From Leptobacterium flavescens (GTDB taxonomy: Bacteria; Bacteroidota; Bacteroidia; Flavobacteriales; Flavobacteriaceae): 64,000 nt of DNA. Below are positions 54,586 to 63,497 of the stretch, piece by piece. A program made the translations under genes and the position numbers. Every line of letters begins with the position of its first letter. Within the stretch, counting starts at the first letter, position 1. The notes beneath the pieces were generated by a model that worked only from the letters and a program-made list of their open reading frames with translations, was not told where the DNA came from and did not search any database. The stretch spans positions 806,001 to 870,000 of the forward strand of contig NZ_JAABOO010000001.1 in assembly GCF_010671605.1 (NCBI RefSeq), read 5' to 3'.

Positions 54586-54610
54586 CGGTTATTGTATTTA
54601 AAAATAACCG
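54586..54610. promoter_or_regulatory. Inverted repeat before the lanthipeptide precursor gene
   Basis: CGGTTATT (54586-54593) and AATAACCG (54603-54610) are exact inverted repeats with a 9-bp spacer, 47 bp before the start codon. The half-sites resemble the LytTR-like box at 54385-54395. A smaller inverted repeat, ATGTC-ATA-GACAT, lies at 54570-54582. Confidence 0.45.
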
Positions 54611-54656
54611 GCTGTTTTGTGGTTTTGAATTATTAACCCAATTAATATAGATTATT

Positions 54657-54905
54657 ATGAAAAAAAAGAAGCTTAATGCAAAGTTAGCGCTAAAGAAAAA
54701 CGTTATTTCAAAATTGGATACCGGAAAGCTCACAGGAGGTAATGGAGAAATTTCCACCACTCCGCAATGTATCCTTACCGGTCCGCTGGAAGGCTGTGAA
54801 GTTACCTGTAACTGTAATACCGAAGGATGTAACAACTCTAATGGTTGCGGTGATCCGACGAATCAGACACAGCAGATCATTACATGTCTGGTACCATGTA
54901 ATTAA
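54657..54905 (+). CDS. Class I lanthipeptide precursor
   Basis: An 82-residue precursor. Residues 1-28 form the leader: a basic start (MKKKKLNAK), the motif LALKKNVISKLD (residues 10-21), which resembles the LxLxKxxISxL recognition motif of Bacteroidota class I lanthipeptides, and a double-glycine site TGG (26-28). The core (29-82) has eight cysteines (38, 47, 51, 53, 58, 64, 77, 81) and ten Ser/Thr that could form rings. It ends CLVPCN. The GG site fits the C39 peptidase of the exporter gene at 56327. It has its own terminator downstream and lies 294 bp after the LytTR gene. The core is not one I recognise. Confidence 0.9.
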   Translation: MKKKKLNAKLALKKNVISKLDTGKLTGGNGEISTTPQCILTGPLEGCEVTCNCNTEGCNNSNGCGDPTNQTQQIITCLVPCN

Positions 54906-54926
54906 GCAATAGAATTACCTATCTGG

Positions 54927-54958
54927 CCGGGTTGTGATCTTCACATCCCGGTTTTTTT
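54927..54958 (+). terminator. Terminator after the precursor gene
   Basis: CCGGG-TTGTGA and TCACA-TCCCGG form a GC-rich stem-loop followed by seven T residues. It ends the plus-strand cluster transcript before the convergent export genes. Confidence 0.85.
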
Positions 54959-54987
54959 GTCACTAAATCTAAAAGTTGTGATAATAG

Positions 54988-56325
54988 TTAGCGGTTAAGG
55001 ACACTTCTTAGCTGATAGAAGATACGCTGAAGTACGGTAAGTTCTTCCAGGACTATTTCTGCAGCTCCCTGCATTTCCTGCCGGAACTCTATTTCCTTTT
55101 CATAACTGGTAACTAGGCTGTTTATATCCACATAAATGGTATACTGAGCCTGTTCCTCCCCTTGTTTAGGAACATCGGAAATATTAACCACAGTACCTTC
55201 AAGACTTCCCCATTCCTGGTGAGGGTAATTATCCAGTTTTATGATCACCCGCTGATCCAGCTTCAGTTTCCCGGAATTCTGGATCGGAACACTTAACTTT
55301 CCAACCAGTTTTTCATAATTATTGGGCACAATGGTAAACAGTATTTCTCCGGTCCTGATATTCTGATTTTTATTCCAAACATCAAAGATGGTGATCTTCC
55401 CGTCTATTGGGCTTTTTAAGATATAAGCACGTTCCCAATCCAGGATCCCGTTGCTCAGGTTCTGGTATGCTTTTTCCAGTTCCTGCCGGTTATTATTGGT
55501 AGATTCCTCTCCCTGGATCTCCGATCTTGTCAGGGCACTGCGATTTCCCGCAATACTGATCCTTGTATTTGAAATGGTGGTTTTCAGGCTTTCATACTGA
55601 GACTCATCTGCCAAAAAAGATCTTTGTGCGTCCTCGTATTCTGCCTTTGAGACAACCCCTTTATTAAAAAGCTTTTCCTGACGATCAAGATCATTTTTAG
55701 AAAGGTTCAGTTGTTCTCTGAAATTCTCCAGCTGATTCTGCTGTTTCTCCAACTGATCCTGCTGCTCCCTGATTTGCCTGGTAATAGCCTGAGATTCTCT
55801 TTTATTGGGCTGTTGCAGATTGTATTGTATGTAGTTCTGATATTCGGTCAGAAAATTGTTATAAGCCAGCTGAACTGGCCCCAGTCCCAGGAAAGTGGGA
55901 AACTCACTTCTCAAAGAATCCAGATCGAAGATATCCGGTACAAAAAAATCTACTTTCTCCTTTAGCGCCAGTTTTTTCTTCAGATAGTAGATATCATCAA
56001 AATTGGCAGTATTCTCAATTTCGGCCAGGATCTCATTTTCCTTTACCAACTGATTGGCCTCCACAAAAACATTGGTCATTCTTCCGCTTGACTTGGCATC
56101 AAGATAAACCGGAGGGTTCTCTGTTGTGATCACGATCCTGGAAGGCAGAATATCGTTATAACTGATCAGGGCCGCTCCCACGAATACCAGGGCGATAATA
56201 ATAAACACCACAGTTATCCCCCAACGGATCACCCAATTGGGTGCCTGGCCAAGTATTTCCTTTACCTGGCTGGAGCGTTCGTCCAGTTCGTCGATCTTTC
56301 TTTTTTTCTTTACTTCTTCTGCCAT
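54988..56325 (-). CDS. HlyD-family membrane fusion protein
   Basis: A 445-residue adaptor that links an inner-membrane exporter to an outer-membrane channel. A cytoplasmic N-terminus is followed by one transmembrane segment (about 36-56), a lipoyl-like half (VFVEANQLVKENEILAEIEN core), and a long coiled coil (about 155-265, Gln/Leu-rich). The second lipoyl half has YILKSPIDGKITIFDVW, and a beta-barrel domain follows. It starts 1 bp after the ABC exporter gene, so the pair is co-translated. It is convergent to the precursor gene. An outer-membrane TolC partner is not in the window and is presumably supplied from elsewhere. Confidence 0.93.
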   Translation of the reverse strand: MAEEVKKKRKIDELDERSSQVKEILGQAPNWVIRWGITVVFIIIALVFVGAALISYNDILPSRIVITTENPPVYLDAKSSGRMTNVFVEANQLVKENEILAEIENTANFDDIYYLKKKLALKEKVDFFVPDIFDLDSLRSEFPTFLGLGPVQLAYNNFLTEYQNYIQYNLQQPNKRESQAITRQIREQQDQLEKQQNQLENFREQLNLSKNDLDRQEKLFNKGVVSKAEYEDAQRSFLADESQYESLKTTISNTRISIAGNRSALTRSEIQGEESTNNNRQELEKAYQNLSNGILDWERAYILKSPIDGKITIFDVWNKNQNIRTGEILFTIVPNNYEKLVGKLSVPIQNSGKLKLDQRVIIKLDNYPHQEWGSLEGTVVNISDVPKQGEEQAQYTIYVDINSLVTSYEKEIEFRQEMQGAAEIVLEELTVLQRIFYQLRSVLNR

Positions 56326-56326
56326 T

Positions 56327-58531
56327 TTAATTCCCTAATTCCAATTGATTCTTAACAAGGGTATAATAGGCGCCCTTTTTAGCCGTGAGCTCGGTATGTG
56401 AACCTCGTTCTATGATCTTACCCTTATCCAGTACAATGATCTGATCTGCGTTCTTAACTGTACTCAAACGGTGTGCAACTACCACCACCGTCTTGCCTTT
56501 ATAGAACTCCTGGAGGTTTTCCATGATCACTTTTTCGTTATTGGCATCCAGGGCACTGGTCGCCTCATCAAAAAAGATATATTTAGGATCCTTATACACA
56601 GATCTCGCAATAAAAATACGCTGTTGCTGCCCCCCGCTTATATTCACTCCACTACTTCCGATCTTGGTATTAAAGCCCGAAGGAAGTTCTTCTATAAACT
56701 CTTCAATATTGGCTACATTCACTGCATGAAGCAGGCGCTCCTTATCTACAATTCCCTCAGAATCGGATTCGGTAATATTACGTGAGATCGTATCTCCGAA
56801 GAGAAAACCGTCCTGCATTACAGAACCACAGGCTTTTCTCCACATTCCTGTACTCAGATTGTTTAATTTCATACTCCCCACATTAATACTTCCCTCCGTA
56901 GGATCGTAGAATTTAAGCAATAGCTTGATGAGCGTGGTTTTTCCACTTCCGCTGGCCCCGACAATTGCCGTTACTTTTCCTTCCGGAATATCAAAATCCA
57001 CATCTTCAAGAACCCAGGGAGAGCTTGCACCACCGTACCTGAAACTCAGGTTCCTTATTTTAATAGTTTTATCTGTGGGTAACTCTCTGATATAATCTTC
57101 TTTTTTATCCTCTTCATCCTCTTTTAAATGGATCTCCGCCAGACGCTCAAGACTTATTTTGGCGTCCTGTCCGGTCTGAATAAAGGATATAAAATTATTG
57201 ATCGGTAAATTCAGCTGCCCGATAATATATTGTACCGACAGCATCATCCCCAGTGTCAGCTCTCCGTCAATTACAGATTTTGCTGCTATAAAAGTGATCA
57301 GGATATTTTTAAGTTCGTTTAGGAACTGTCCCCCCGTATTCTGGGTCTGAGAAAGTGCAAGCCCTTTAATGGAGATCTTGAACAAACGCACCTGTATAGC
57401 TTCCCACTCCCATCTTCTTCTTCTTTCCGAACCGTTGAGTTTTATCTCCTGCATTCCCGATATAAGCTGATACAGGCTACTCTGGTTATCGGAGGACTGA
57501 TCGAATCGCTTATAGTCCAGCTCGGCCCTTTTCTTTAAAAACAGAAGGGTCCATCCTATATAGGCGGTAGAACCAATAAAGAACAGCACAAAGATCGTAA
57601 GATTGTAATACGCCAGTATGGCTCCGAAGATCACAAAATTAAACGCAGAAAAAAGCGTATTCAGGGTTGTAGACGACAAAAAGCTCTGTATCCTGTTATG
57701 ATCATAGATACGCTGAATGATATCTCCTGTATTCTTTGAGTCGAAAAAAGCGATCGGTAGCCGCATTAATTTGATAAGGAAATCCGATATCAGGTTAATA
57801 TTGATCCTACTGGTCATATGCAGGAGGATCCACCCTCGTATCAGTTCTACGGTCGTGCTCGATATAAAAAGTGTTAGCTGTGCAACGAGGATCAGATAAA
57901 CAAAATTGATGTTCTGGTAATTAATACCATAATCTACCACTGCCTGGGTGAGGAAGGGGAAGATAAGCTGAAGCAAACTCCCTACAACGAGTCCGAGAAC
58001 AAGTTGAAGGATATATCGTTTATAAGGTTTAAAATACCAGAACAGGAATTTAAACCCGTATTCCTTCTTTTCGGTTTTATCATTCTCATAAAAATCGGGA
58101 GTAGGTTCCAGCAACAGTAGGTAACCTTCGGCTTCTTCAGGATCGGCATTCTTTCCTATCCATCCTTTAATAAAATCTTCTTTGCTGTATTTTACAAGTC
58201 CGTGAGCCGGGTCTGCCACATAAACCGAATCCTTCTTAATTTCGTGTACTACTACAAAATGCCGCTGCCTCCAGTGCGCTATACACGGTAGGGGCACTTC
58301 TTCTTCCAGCGTTTTATAGTTTACGCTTACCGCCAGGGTGTGAAAACCTATATCTTCGGCAGCTTCGGCAATTCCCCCAAGCGACACTCCTTCTCTGGTG
58401 ATATTCGATTTTTTCCGGAGGACATCCACGGGAACGGATCGCCCGTGAAATTTAGTTACCATCCTAAGACATGTTGGTCCGCAATCCATCTGATCCAACT
58501 GTTTATAAAATGGGAACTTTCTTAATTTCAT
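56327..58531 (-). CDS. Peptidase-containing ABC exporter (C39 leader peptidase, PCAT)
   Basis: A 734-residue half-transporter. Residues 1-150 are a C39 peptidase that cuts after double-glycine leaders. Gln11, Cys17 in QMDCGPTCL, His91 in RHFVVVHE and Asp107 in VADPAHG make up a complete active site. Six transmembrane helices (about 165-445) follow. The ATPase domain has Walker A GASGSGKTTL, signature NISGGQQQR, Walker B IFFDEATSALD and the switch His in VVVAHRLST. It should remove the leader of the 82-residue precursor and export the modified peptide. It is the first gene of the minus-strand export pair. Confidence 0.96.
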   Translation of the reverse strand: MKLRKFPFYKQLDQMDCGPTCLRMVTKFHGRSVPVDVLRKKSNITREGVSLGGIAEAAEDIGFHTLAVSVNYKTLEEEVPLPCIAHWRQRHFVVVHEIKKDSVYVADPAHGLVKYSKEDFIKGWIGKNADPEEAEGYLLLLEPTPDFYENDKTEKKEYGFKFLFWYFKPYKRYILQLVLGLVVGSLLQLIFPFLTQAVVDYGINYQNINFVYLILVAQLTLFISSTTVELIRGWILLHMTSRININLISDFLIKLMRLPIAFFDSKNTGDIIQRIYDHNRIQSFLSSTTLNTLFSAFNFVIFGAILAYYNLTIFVLFFIGSTAYIGWTLLFLKKRAELDYKRFDQSSDNQSSLYQLISGMQEIKLNGSERRRRWEWEAIQVRLFKISIKGLALSQTQNTGGQFLNELKNILITFIAAKSVIDGELTLGMMLSVQYIIGQLNLPINNFISFIQTGQDAKISLERLAEIHLKEDEEDKKEDYIRELPTDKTIKIRNLSFRYGGASSPWVLEDVDFDIPEGKVTAIVGASGSGKTTLIKLLLKFYDPTEGSINVGSMKLNNLSTGMWRKACGSVMQDGFLFGDTISRNITESDSEGIVDKERLLHAVNVANIEEFIEELPSGFNTKIGSSGVNISGGQQQRIFIARSVYKDPKYIFFDEATSALDANNEKVIMENLQEFYKGKTVVVVAHRLSTVKNADQIIVLDKGKIIERGSHTELTAKKGAYYTLVKNQLELGN

Positions 58532-58640
58532 AGGAATAATTTAGCTATAAAAATATCATATTTATTTTAAAATCCGAGTAGATTCTTATATAATAATTTC
58601 ATCCGTTTTATTCTGAATATCACCTGTTTTCAATCCATAA

Positions 58641-58668
58641 AAAAAACCCACCATAGTGGTGGGTTTTC
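58641..58668 (-). terminator. Terminator of the bamA/ompH operon
   Basis: AACCCACCA and TGGTGGGTT (58645-58665) form a 9-bp stem. On the minus strand it is followed by eight T residues. It lies about 25 bp after the stop of the last OmpH gene and separates this operon from the exporter pair. Confidence 0.85.
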
Positions 58669-58690
58669 CGTAATTTTTATGCTTTTCTTA

Positions 58691-59200
58691 TTAGAATCCA
58701 AGTTCCTTTTTAACATCTGCCATAAGGTCTTTCCCATCGGCAAGTATTACTCCCGATCCCTGAGTAGTATCAAGGACATACTGGAAGCCCTGAGCTCTTG
58801 CTACTTTCTGAATAGCTTCTCTCGCTTTGTTAAAAATAGGCTCTAAAAGCTCTAATTGCTTTTTCTGTAATTCCTGTGCTGCAGCTTGCTCTGCCTGACG
58901 GATATTTAATTCCAATTGCTGAACCTCCTGAGCTCTTTTTTCGTTCTCTTCTTTAGTTTTCGATTGAGCTTCATTCTGATACTGCTTAAACTTATTCTGA
59001 AGTTCCTTTCCGGAATTCTCCAAATCAGTTCTATATGTTTGCTCCAACTTGGAAATCTCAGCTCTCGCTGCTTTTGTTTCAGGCATATCATTCACTAATT
59101 GTTGCACGTTAATATGTGCAATCTTGCTTTGCGCATTTACATAACTAGTAGCTCCAACAACTAATGCAAAAGCAATTACGAACGTTTTAATCTGTTTCAT
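58691..59200 (-). CDS. OmpH/Skp-family periplasmic chaperone (short)
   Basis: A 169-residue periplasmic chaperone that keeps outer-membrane proteins soluble on their way to the BAM complex. The signal peptide ends VNAQ (residue 24). SKIAHINVQQLVNDMPE is the conserved first strand. A long charged coiled coil (about 45-120) follows, then the returning strand with FQYVLDTTQGSGVILADG. It lies 45 bp downstream of the longer OmpH gene and is the last gene of the operon. Confidence 0.93.
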   Translation of the reverse strand: MKQIKTFVIAFALVVGATSYVNAQSKIAHINVQQLVNDMPETKAARAEISKLEQTYRTDLENSGKELQNKFKQYQNEAQSKTKEENEKRAQEVQQLELNIRQAEQAAAQELQKKQLELLEPIFNKAREAIQKVARAQGFQYVLDTTQGSGVILADGKDLMADVKKELGF

Positions 59201-59245
59201 GGTTTCTAAAATAATTGTTTATGTTTAAGTGTTATTTTTAAAGTA

Positions 59246-60085
59246 TTAATTATCATTTTTCTTTTCGCTCCCGTTCTCCTTCTCTTTGTTCTCTTTTTCT
59301 TTTTTCTTTTTCTCTCTGGCTTCCTGCGCAGCTTTCTTTCTCGCTTCGCGCTCCGCTAACAATTTCTTTCTTCTCTCTTCATAGGCCTTTTTAAGCTCTT
59401 CTCTTTCCTTTAATTTCTGTTGTCTTCTTGCTTCAAGGTCTTTCGCCTTCTGGTCTCTTCTTTCATCGGCAGCTTTTTGTCTCGCTTCTACTTCCGGATT
59501 CGGTACCGCCTCGAATTTATCTTTTTCACTGGCCGCTTTTGAACGTGCTTTTCGCTCGTCCTGCTTCCTCACAACGTTAATACGCCTTAAAACCAGCTCG
59601 CTAATATCGTATTTTTTATCGGAATATAGCATAACTACGTCGGCAGATTTATCAAAAATAAAATCATACTTCCTTCCTGAAGCTATTTCCCGCACCGCAT
59701 TGAATACCTGATCCTGTATCGGTTGTACCAAAAGTCTTCTCTGTATTACCAGATCTCCCTCGGGTCCGAAACGATCCTGTTGATATTTAAGCATTTCCTT
59801 TTCGAGGATCTCAATATCCTCTTCTTTTTCCTGAATAAGCTCTTTGGTCAATAAAACCTTTTCTGCATTCAGGTCTTTCTTCATTTGCTCTACTTTACTC
59901 TTCTTCTGCTCTATCTCAATTTTCCATTTCTGGACCTTAGCATTAAGCTGTTCGTTTGCTTCCTGATATTCCGGTACATTCTCCAGGATGTACTCCATAT
60001 CAATATAACCGATCCTTACACCTCTCTGGGCCTGGACAGATAAAGCAAAGAAAGTCAACAATAATAAAAGAACCTTAGTTTTCAT
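59246..60085 (-). CDS. OmpH/Skp-family protein with long charged C-terminal tail
   Basis: A 279-residue Skp-like protein. The signal peptide ends VQAQ (residue 19), and GVRIGYIDMEYILENVPEY is the first strand. A coiled coil runs to about residue 110, and the domain closes with KYDFIFDKSADVVMLYSD. The last 100 residues or so are an extremely charged Lys/Glu/Arg helix, absent from the shorter paralogue at 58691-59200 and from E. coli Skp (161 residues). Two OmpH genes behind bamA are normal in Bacteroidota. It lies 39 bp after the bamA stop. Confidence 0.92.
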   Translation of the reverse strand: MKTKVLLLLLTFFALSVQAQRGVRIGYIDMEYILENVPEYQEANEQLNAKVQKWKIEIEQKKSKVEQMKKDLNAEKVLLTKELIQEKEEDIEILEKEMLKYQQDRFGPEGDLVIQRRLLVQPIQDQVFNAVREIASGRKYDFIFDKSADVVMLYSDKKYDISELVLRRINVVRKQDERKARSKAASEKDKFEAVPNPEVEARQKAADERRDQKAKDLEARRQQKLKEREELKKAYEERRKKLLAEREARKKAAQEAREKKKKEKENKEKENGSEKKNDN

Positions 60086-60124
60086 AAGCGGTTGATTTAA
60101 GTATAGAAAATATCATGCCAAAAA

Positions 60125-62734
60125 TTAAAATTGTTGCCCGATGATAAAATGGGTTTCCCATCCGTTTGCACCGGTTCTACCCGGAAGTGCATCAAATCCA
60201 TATCCAAAATCAATACCTAATAAACCAAATGCAGGCATAAAGATTCGAATACCAAATCCGGCAGATCTATTTAATCTAAACGGATTAAAATCCCTAAAAT
60301 TGTCAAAAGCCGCTCCTCCTTCTAAAAAGGCCAGCCCGTAAATGGATGCCGCCGGTTTTAGAGTAAGGGGATATCTCAGTTCTAAAGAAAATTTATTGTA
60401 GATGGACTGCCCGTCCTGGCTAAGGGTCCCATCGTCATTTAAAGTGGTAATTGATTGGTTCGGATATCCTCGAAGCGCTATGTTCTCACGCCCGTCCAGG
60501 GTAAAGTTCCCCAGACCGTCTCCTCCAAGGAAGAAACGCTCAAAAGGTACTAATCCTCTATCGTTATTATAGGCTCCTAAAAAGCCGAATTCTCCGGAAG
60601 TTTGTAATACCAGCTTATCGTAAATAGTGGTATACCATTTTCCACTGAATTTAATCTTATAAAATTCCAGCCAGTTAAATCGTTCCTGGTCTATCTTTCC
60701 TTCATCCGGTATCGGATCCAGACCGGTTTCCGAGATCGGTCTTCCGTCAGCACCGATCACTCTTCCCTGTGCATCCTGTAACTGGAATTCCGGTTGGTTC
60801 TCCAGATCGGCATAATCTACTCCGTTAAATAAGGAATAAGGGAAAGTTACTTTTGCGCTTAAGGAGAATTCAGATCCCCATGTTGGATAGATCGGGTTTC
60901 TACTCAACTCTCTACGGCTAAGTGCAATGGTATATGAAAGGTTATTTGAGAATCCGTTCGGGAAGGTGAACAGATTGGTGTTAAAGTTTCTCAGGTCATA
61001 ATTCTGAAAAGCAAGAGCGTGCGATAAAGTGAAAAAGTTATCCGGAACTGTTAACCTTTTCGCCAGTCCAAGTGTAATTCCCGAAATAATGAATCTCTGG
61101 TCCCTGTCTACATCTCTACTCAGGATATCAAATCTGAACTGTGTTGTTCTCGATAAGGAGATAGAGAACTGTACCGGTTTTTTACCTCCTAACCATGGTT
61201 CGGAAAAGGAGAAACTATAGGTCTGGAAAGTTCTACTTGCCTGTAAACGAAGTGCCAGTCTCTGACCGTCTCCCGTTGGAATCGGTTTGTATGCTTCTTT
61301 CTTAAAAATATCCTTTATAGCAAAGTTACTGAACGATAATCCTAGGGTTCCGATGAATCCACCTCCACCAAAACCTCCCTGGAGCTCTACCTGACTGGAT
61401 CCTTTTTCTACCAGACTGTATTCTATATCTACGGTCCCCGCATTCGGATCCGGGTTTTGAATATCGGGAGTGATCGCTTCCGGATCGAAGAATCCTAATT
61501 GTCCCAGTTCACGAATGGTTCTGATCACATTATCCTTACTGTACAACTGCCCGGGTCTTACTCTCATTTCACGATAAATAACGCGGTCGTTGGTCTTGTC
61601 GTTCCCCTTAACTGTAACATTATTAATATAGGCAGGTTTCCCTTCAATGATCCTTACCTCAAAATCTATGGTGTCGTTTTCGGCAGAAACCTCAACCGTA
61701 TTGATCCTTGAGAACAGATAACCGTTATTCTGATACAGGTTGGTTACATCCAGTGCATCCGGTTTGGTAGGATCGGCAACACGTTCCTTTAATAATACTC
61801 CATTATAAGTATCTCCTTCATCTATCCCTAAAATACTTTTAAGTTGCTCGTCGGTATAAGCCGTGTTTCCGATAAAATCTATATTACCGAAATAATATTT
61901 TCTTCCTTCCTCCACATCAATATTAATATCGATGGTATTGCTTTCATTATTAAAAGCAACCGTATCCGAAATGATCCTGGCATCCCTGAATCCTTTTTCT
62001 TTATAGGCATCGATAATAGTAGAAAGGTCGGTTTGATAATCTTCGTCTATGAATTTGGATTTTTTCCAGAATCTCAGAGGGAATTTCTTTTTGGTATTCT
62101 TCATCGCCTTACGCAACCTCTTACCTTTTAGCTGTTCATTTCCGTTAAATGTAATGGATCTGACTTTTACTTTTTCTCCCCTGTCTATATTAACCAGAAG
62201 TTTTAAGGAATTGGTCTCGGCGGTATCTACAGCCGTCACCAGATTTACCTTGGCATTTAAATAGCCTTGTTTTTTGTATTTGTTAACCAGGTAGTTTTTG
62301 GTATTGGTCAAAAAACTCTCGGTTAGTTTCTTTCCTTTTTTAAGATCGGTTTCCTTAACGATCTCATCAACCCTTTTATTTTTAATTCCGGCTATCTTAA
62401 CCTCGGATAAAGTTGGAAGTTCCTGAATATTCAGTTCCAGGAAAATCTTATCTCCTTCTATTTTGGTAATATAAACGTTGATGTCGCTAAAGAGTTCAAG
62501 CCCCCATAGATTTTTAATAACCTTACTGATCTCCTCTCCGGGAACGGTAATGGGTTGCCCCACTCTTAAACGGGTATAGGTAATTACCGTATTCTCATTA
62601 TAACTTTTGATTCCGGTAACTTTTATTCCTCCGAGGATGTATTTTTTGCCCTTGTCAAAGGAAGTTTCCTGGGCGATTATTGAATAGTTACAAAAAATAA
62701 ATAAAAGTAGTACACTAAAATATCTCCCAAACAT
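60125..62734 (-). CDS. bamA: Outer membrane protein assembly factor BamA
   Basis: An 869-residue protein, central to insertion of outer-membrane beta barrels. Start chosen at ATG 62734 (MFGRYFSVLLLF) because this gives a proper signal peptide ending IIAQ. A longer form starting 36 bp upstream would overlap uppS. Five POTRA domains are expected between about 25 and 440, for example YILGGIKVTGIKSYNENTV (first) and PAYINNVTVKGNDKTNDRV (last). The 16-strand barrel follows, with the FLGGDGLGNFTLDGRENIALRGYP region and the VRGF-like LRGYP motif. It ends in HFIIGQQF, an aromatic terminus recognised by BAM itself. Confidence 0.96.
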   Translation of the reverse strand: MFGRYFSVLLLFIFCNYSIIAQETSFDKGKKYILGGIKVTGIKSYNENTVITYTRLRVGQPITVPGEEISKVIKNLWGLELFSDINVYITKIEGDKIFLELNIQELPTLSEVKIAGIKNKRVDEIVKETDLKKGKKLTESFLTNTKNYLVNKYKKQGYLNAKVNLVTAVDTAETNSLKLLVNIDRGEKVKVRSITFNGNEQLKGKRLRKAMKNTKKKFPLRFWKKSKFIDEDYQTDLSTIIDAYKEKGFRDARIISDTVAFNNESNTIDINIDVEEGRKYYFGNIDFIGNTAYTDEQLKSILGIDEGDTYNGVLLKERVADPTKPDALDVTNLYQNNGYLFSRINTVEVSAENDTIDFEVRIIEGKPAYINNVTVKGNDKTNDRVIYREMRVRPGQLYSKDNVIRTIRELGQLGFFDPEAITPDIQNPDPNAGTVDIEYSLVEKGSSQVELQGGFGGGGFIGTLGLSFSNFAIKDIFKKEAYKPIPTGDGQRLALRLQASRTFQTYSFSFSEPWLGGKKPVQFSISLSRTTQFRFDILSRDVDRDQRFIISGITLGLAKRLTVPDNFFTLSHALAFQNYDLRNFNTNLFTFPNGFSNNLSYTIALSRRELSRNPIYPTWGSEFSLSAKVTFPYSLFNGVDYADLENQPEFQLQDAQGRVIGADGRPISETGLDPIPDEGKIDQERFNWLEFYKIKFSGKWYTTIYDKLVLQTSGEFGFLGAYNNDRGLVPFERFFLGGDGLGNFTLDGRENIALRGYPNQSITTLNDDGTLSQDGQSIYNKFSLELRYPLTLKPAASIYGLAFLEGGAAFDNFRDFNPFRLNRSAGFGIRIFMPAFGLLGIDFGYGFDALPGRTGANGWETHFIIGQQF

Positions 62735-62741
62735 GATATTC

Positions 62742-63482
62742 TTAGTTAAGTTGTTCGCTTGTTTTTCCAAATCTCCTTTCTCTATTTTGATAATTTATTA
62801 TGGCATCGTGTAAATCTTTCTTTCTAAAATCGGGCCAAAGTATGTCCGTAAAATACAATTCTGCATAAGCAATCTGCCATAATAAAAAATTACTTATTCT
62901 ATGCTCACCACTGGTTCTGATAAGCAGGTCTACGTCGGGCAAATCATACGTGTAAAGATGTGCATTTATAATTGATTCGTCAATATTTTCTAAAGAAATT
63001 ATATTATTTTTAACTTTGGTACAGAGCTCGATAAAGGTGTTTTTCAATTCCTCTCTGGCCCCGTAGCTAAGCGCTATGGTGAGGGTCATCTGAGAATTGT
63101 CCTTTGTCTTCTCTATCACCTCTTTGAGCTCGGTTCGCGCATTAGCAGGTAGCGCTTCGAGGTTTCCGATACTATTAAGTCGAATATTGTTATCGTGAAG
63201 TGTTTTCATCTCCTTTCTAAGGGAGGTGATCAATAATTTCATCAGTGTTTCCACTTCCAGTTTAGGACGTTTCCAGTTCTCTGTAGAAAAGGCGTAAAGT
63301 GTTAAATTTTTAACACCGAGTTCCGCGCAACCTTCAACTACCTCTCTCACAGATTTAGCACCGTTCTCGTGGCCAAATACGCGAAGTTTCCCTCTTAATT
63401 TAGCCCACCGGCCATTACCATCCATGATGATAGCTATATGTCTCGGAAGTTTTTTTCTATTAATCAGGTCTTTCCTGTCCAT
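62742..63482 (-). CDS. uppS: Isoprenyl transferase (undecaprenyl diphosphate synthase)
   Basis: A 246-residue cis-prenyltransferase that makes the C55 lipid carrier for cell-wall and polysaccharide synthesis. HIAIIMDGNGRWAK contains catalytic Asp21. GHENGAKSVREVVEGC, LTLYAFSTENWKRP and DLLIRTSGEHRISNFLLWQ are the other family motifs. It lies 7 bp upstream of the chosen bamA start and 15 bp after the DUF6089 gene, an order conserved in Bacteroidota. Confidence 0.97.
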   Translation of the reverse strand: MDRKDLINRKKLPRHIAIIMDGNGRWAKLRGKLRVFGHENGAKSVREVVEGCAELGVKNLTLYAFSTENWKRPKLEVETLMKLLITSLRKEMKTLHDNNIRLNSIGNLEALPANARTELKEVIEKTKDNSQMTLTIALSYGAREELKNTFIELCTKVKNNIISLENIDESIINAHLYTYDLPDVDLLIRTSGEHRISNFLLWQIAYAELYFTDILWPDFRKKDLHDAIINYQNRERRFGKTSEQLN

Positions 63483-63497
63483 TATTATTATTCCTTA

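Noticed and set aside
54363-54656. Additional precursor peptide genes between the LytTR gene and the precursor gene.
   Set aside because: No frame with a basic start, a GG motif and Cys/Ser/Thr-rich core was found here on either strand.
62735-62770. A 12-residue longer BamA start (MEKQANNLTKNI).
   Set aside because: It would overlap uppS and place a polar stretch before the signal peptide. The start at 62734 fits a signal peptide better.
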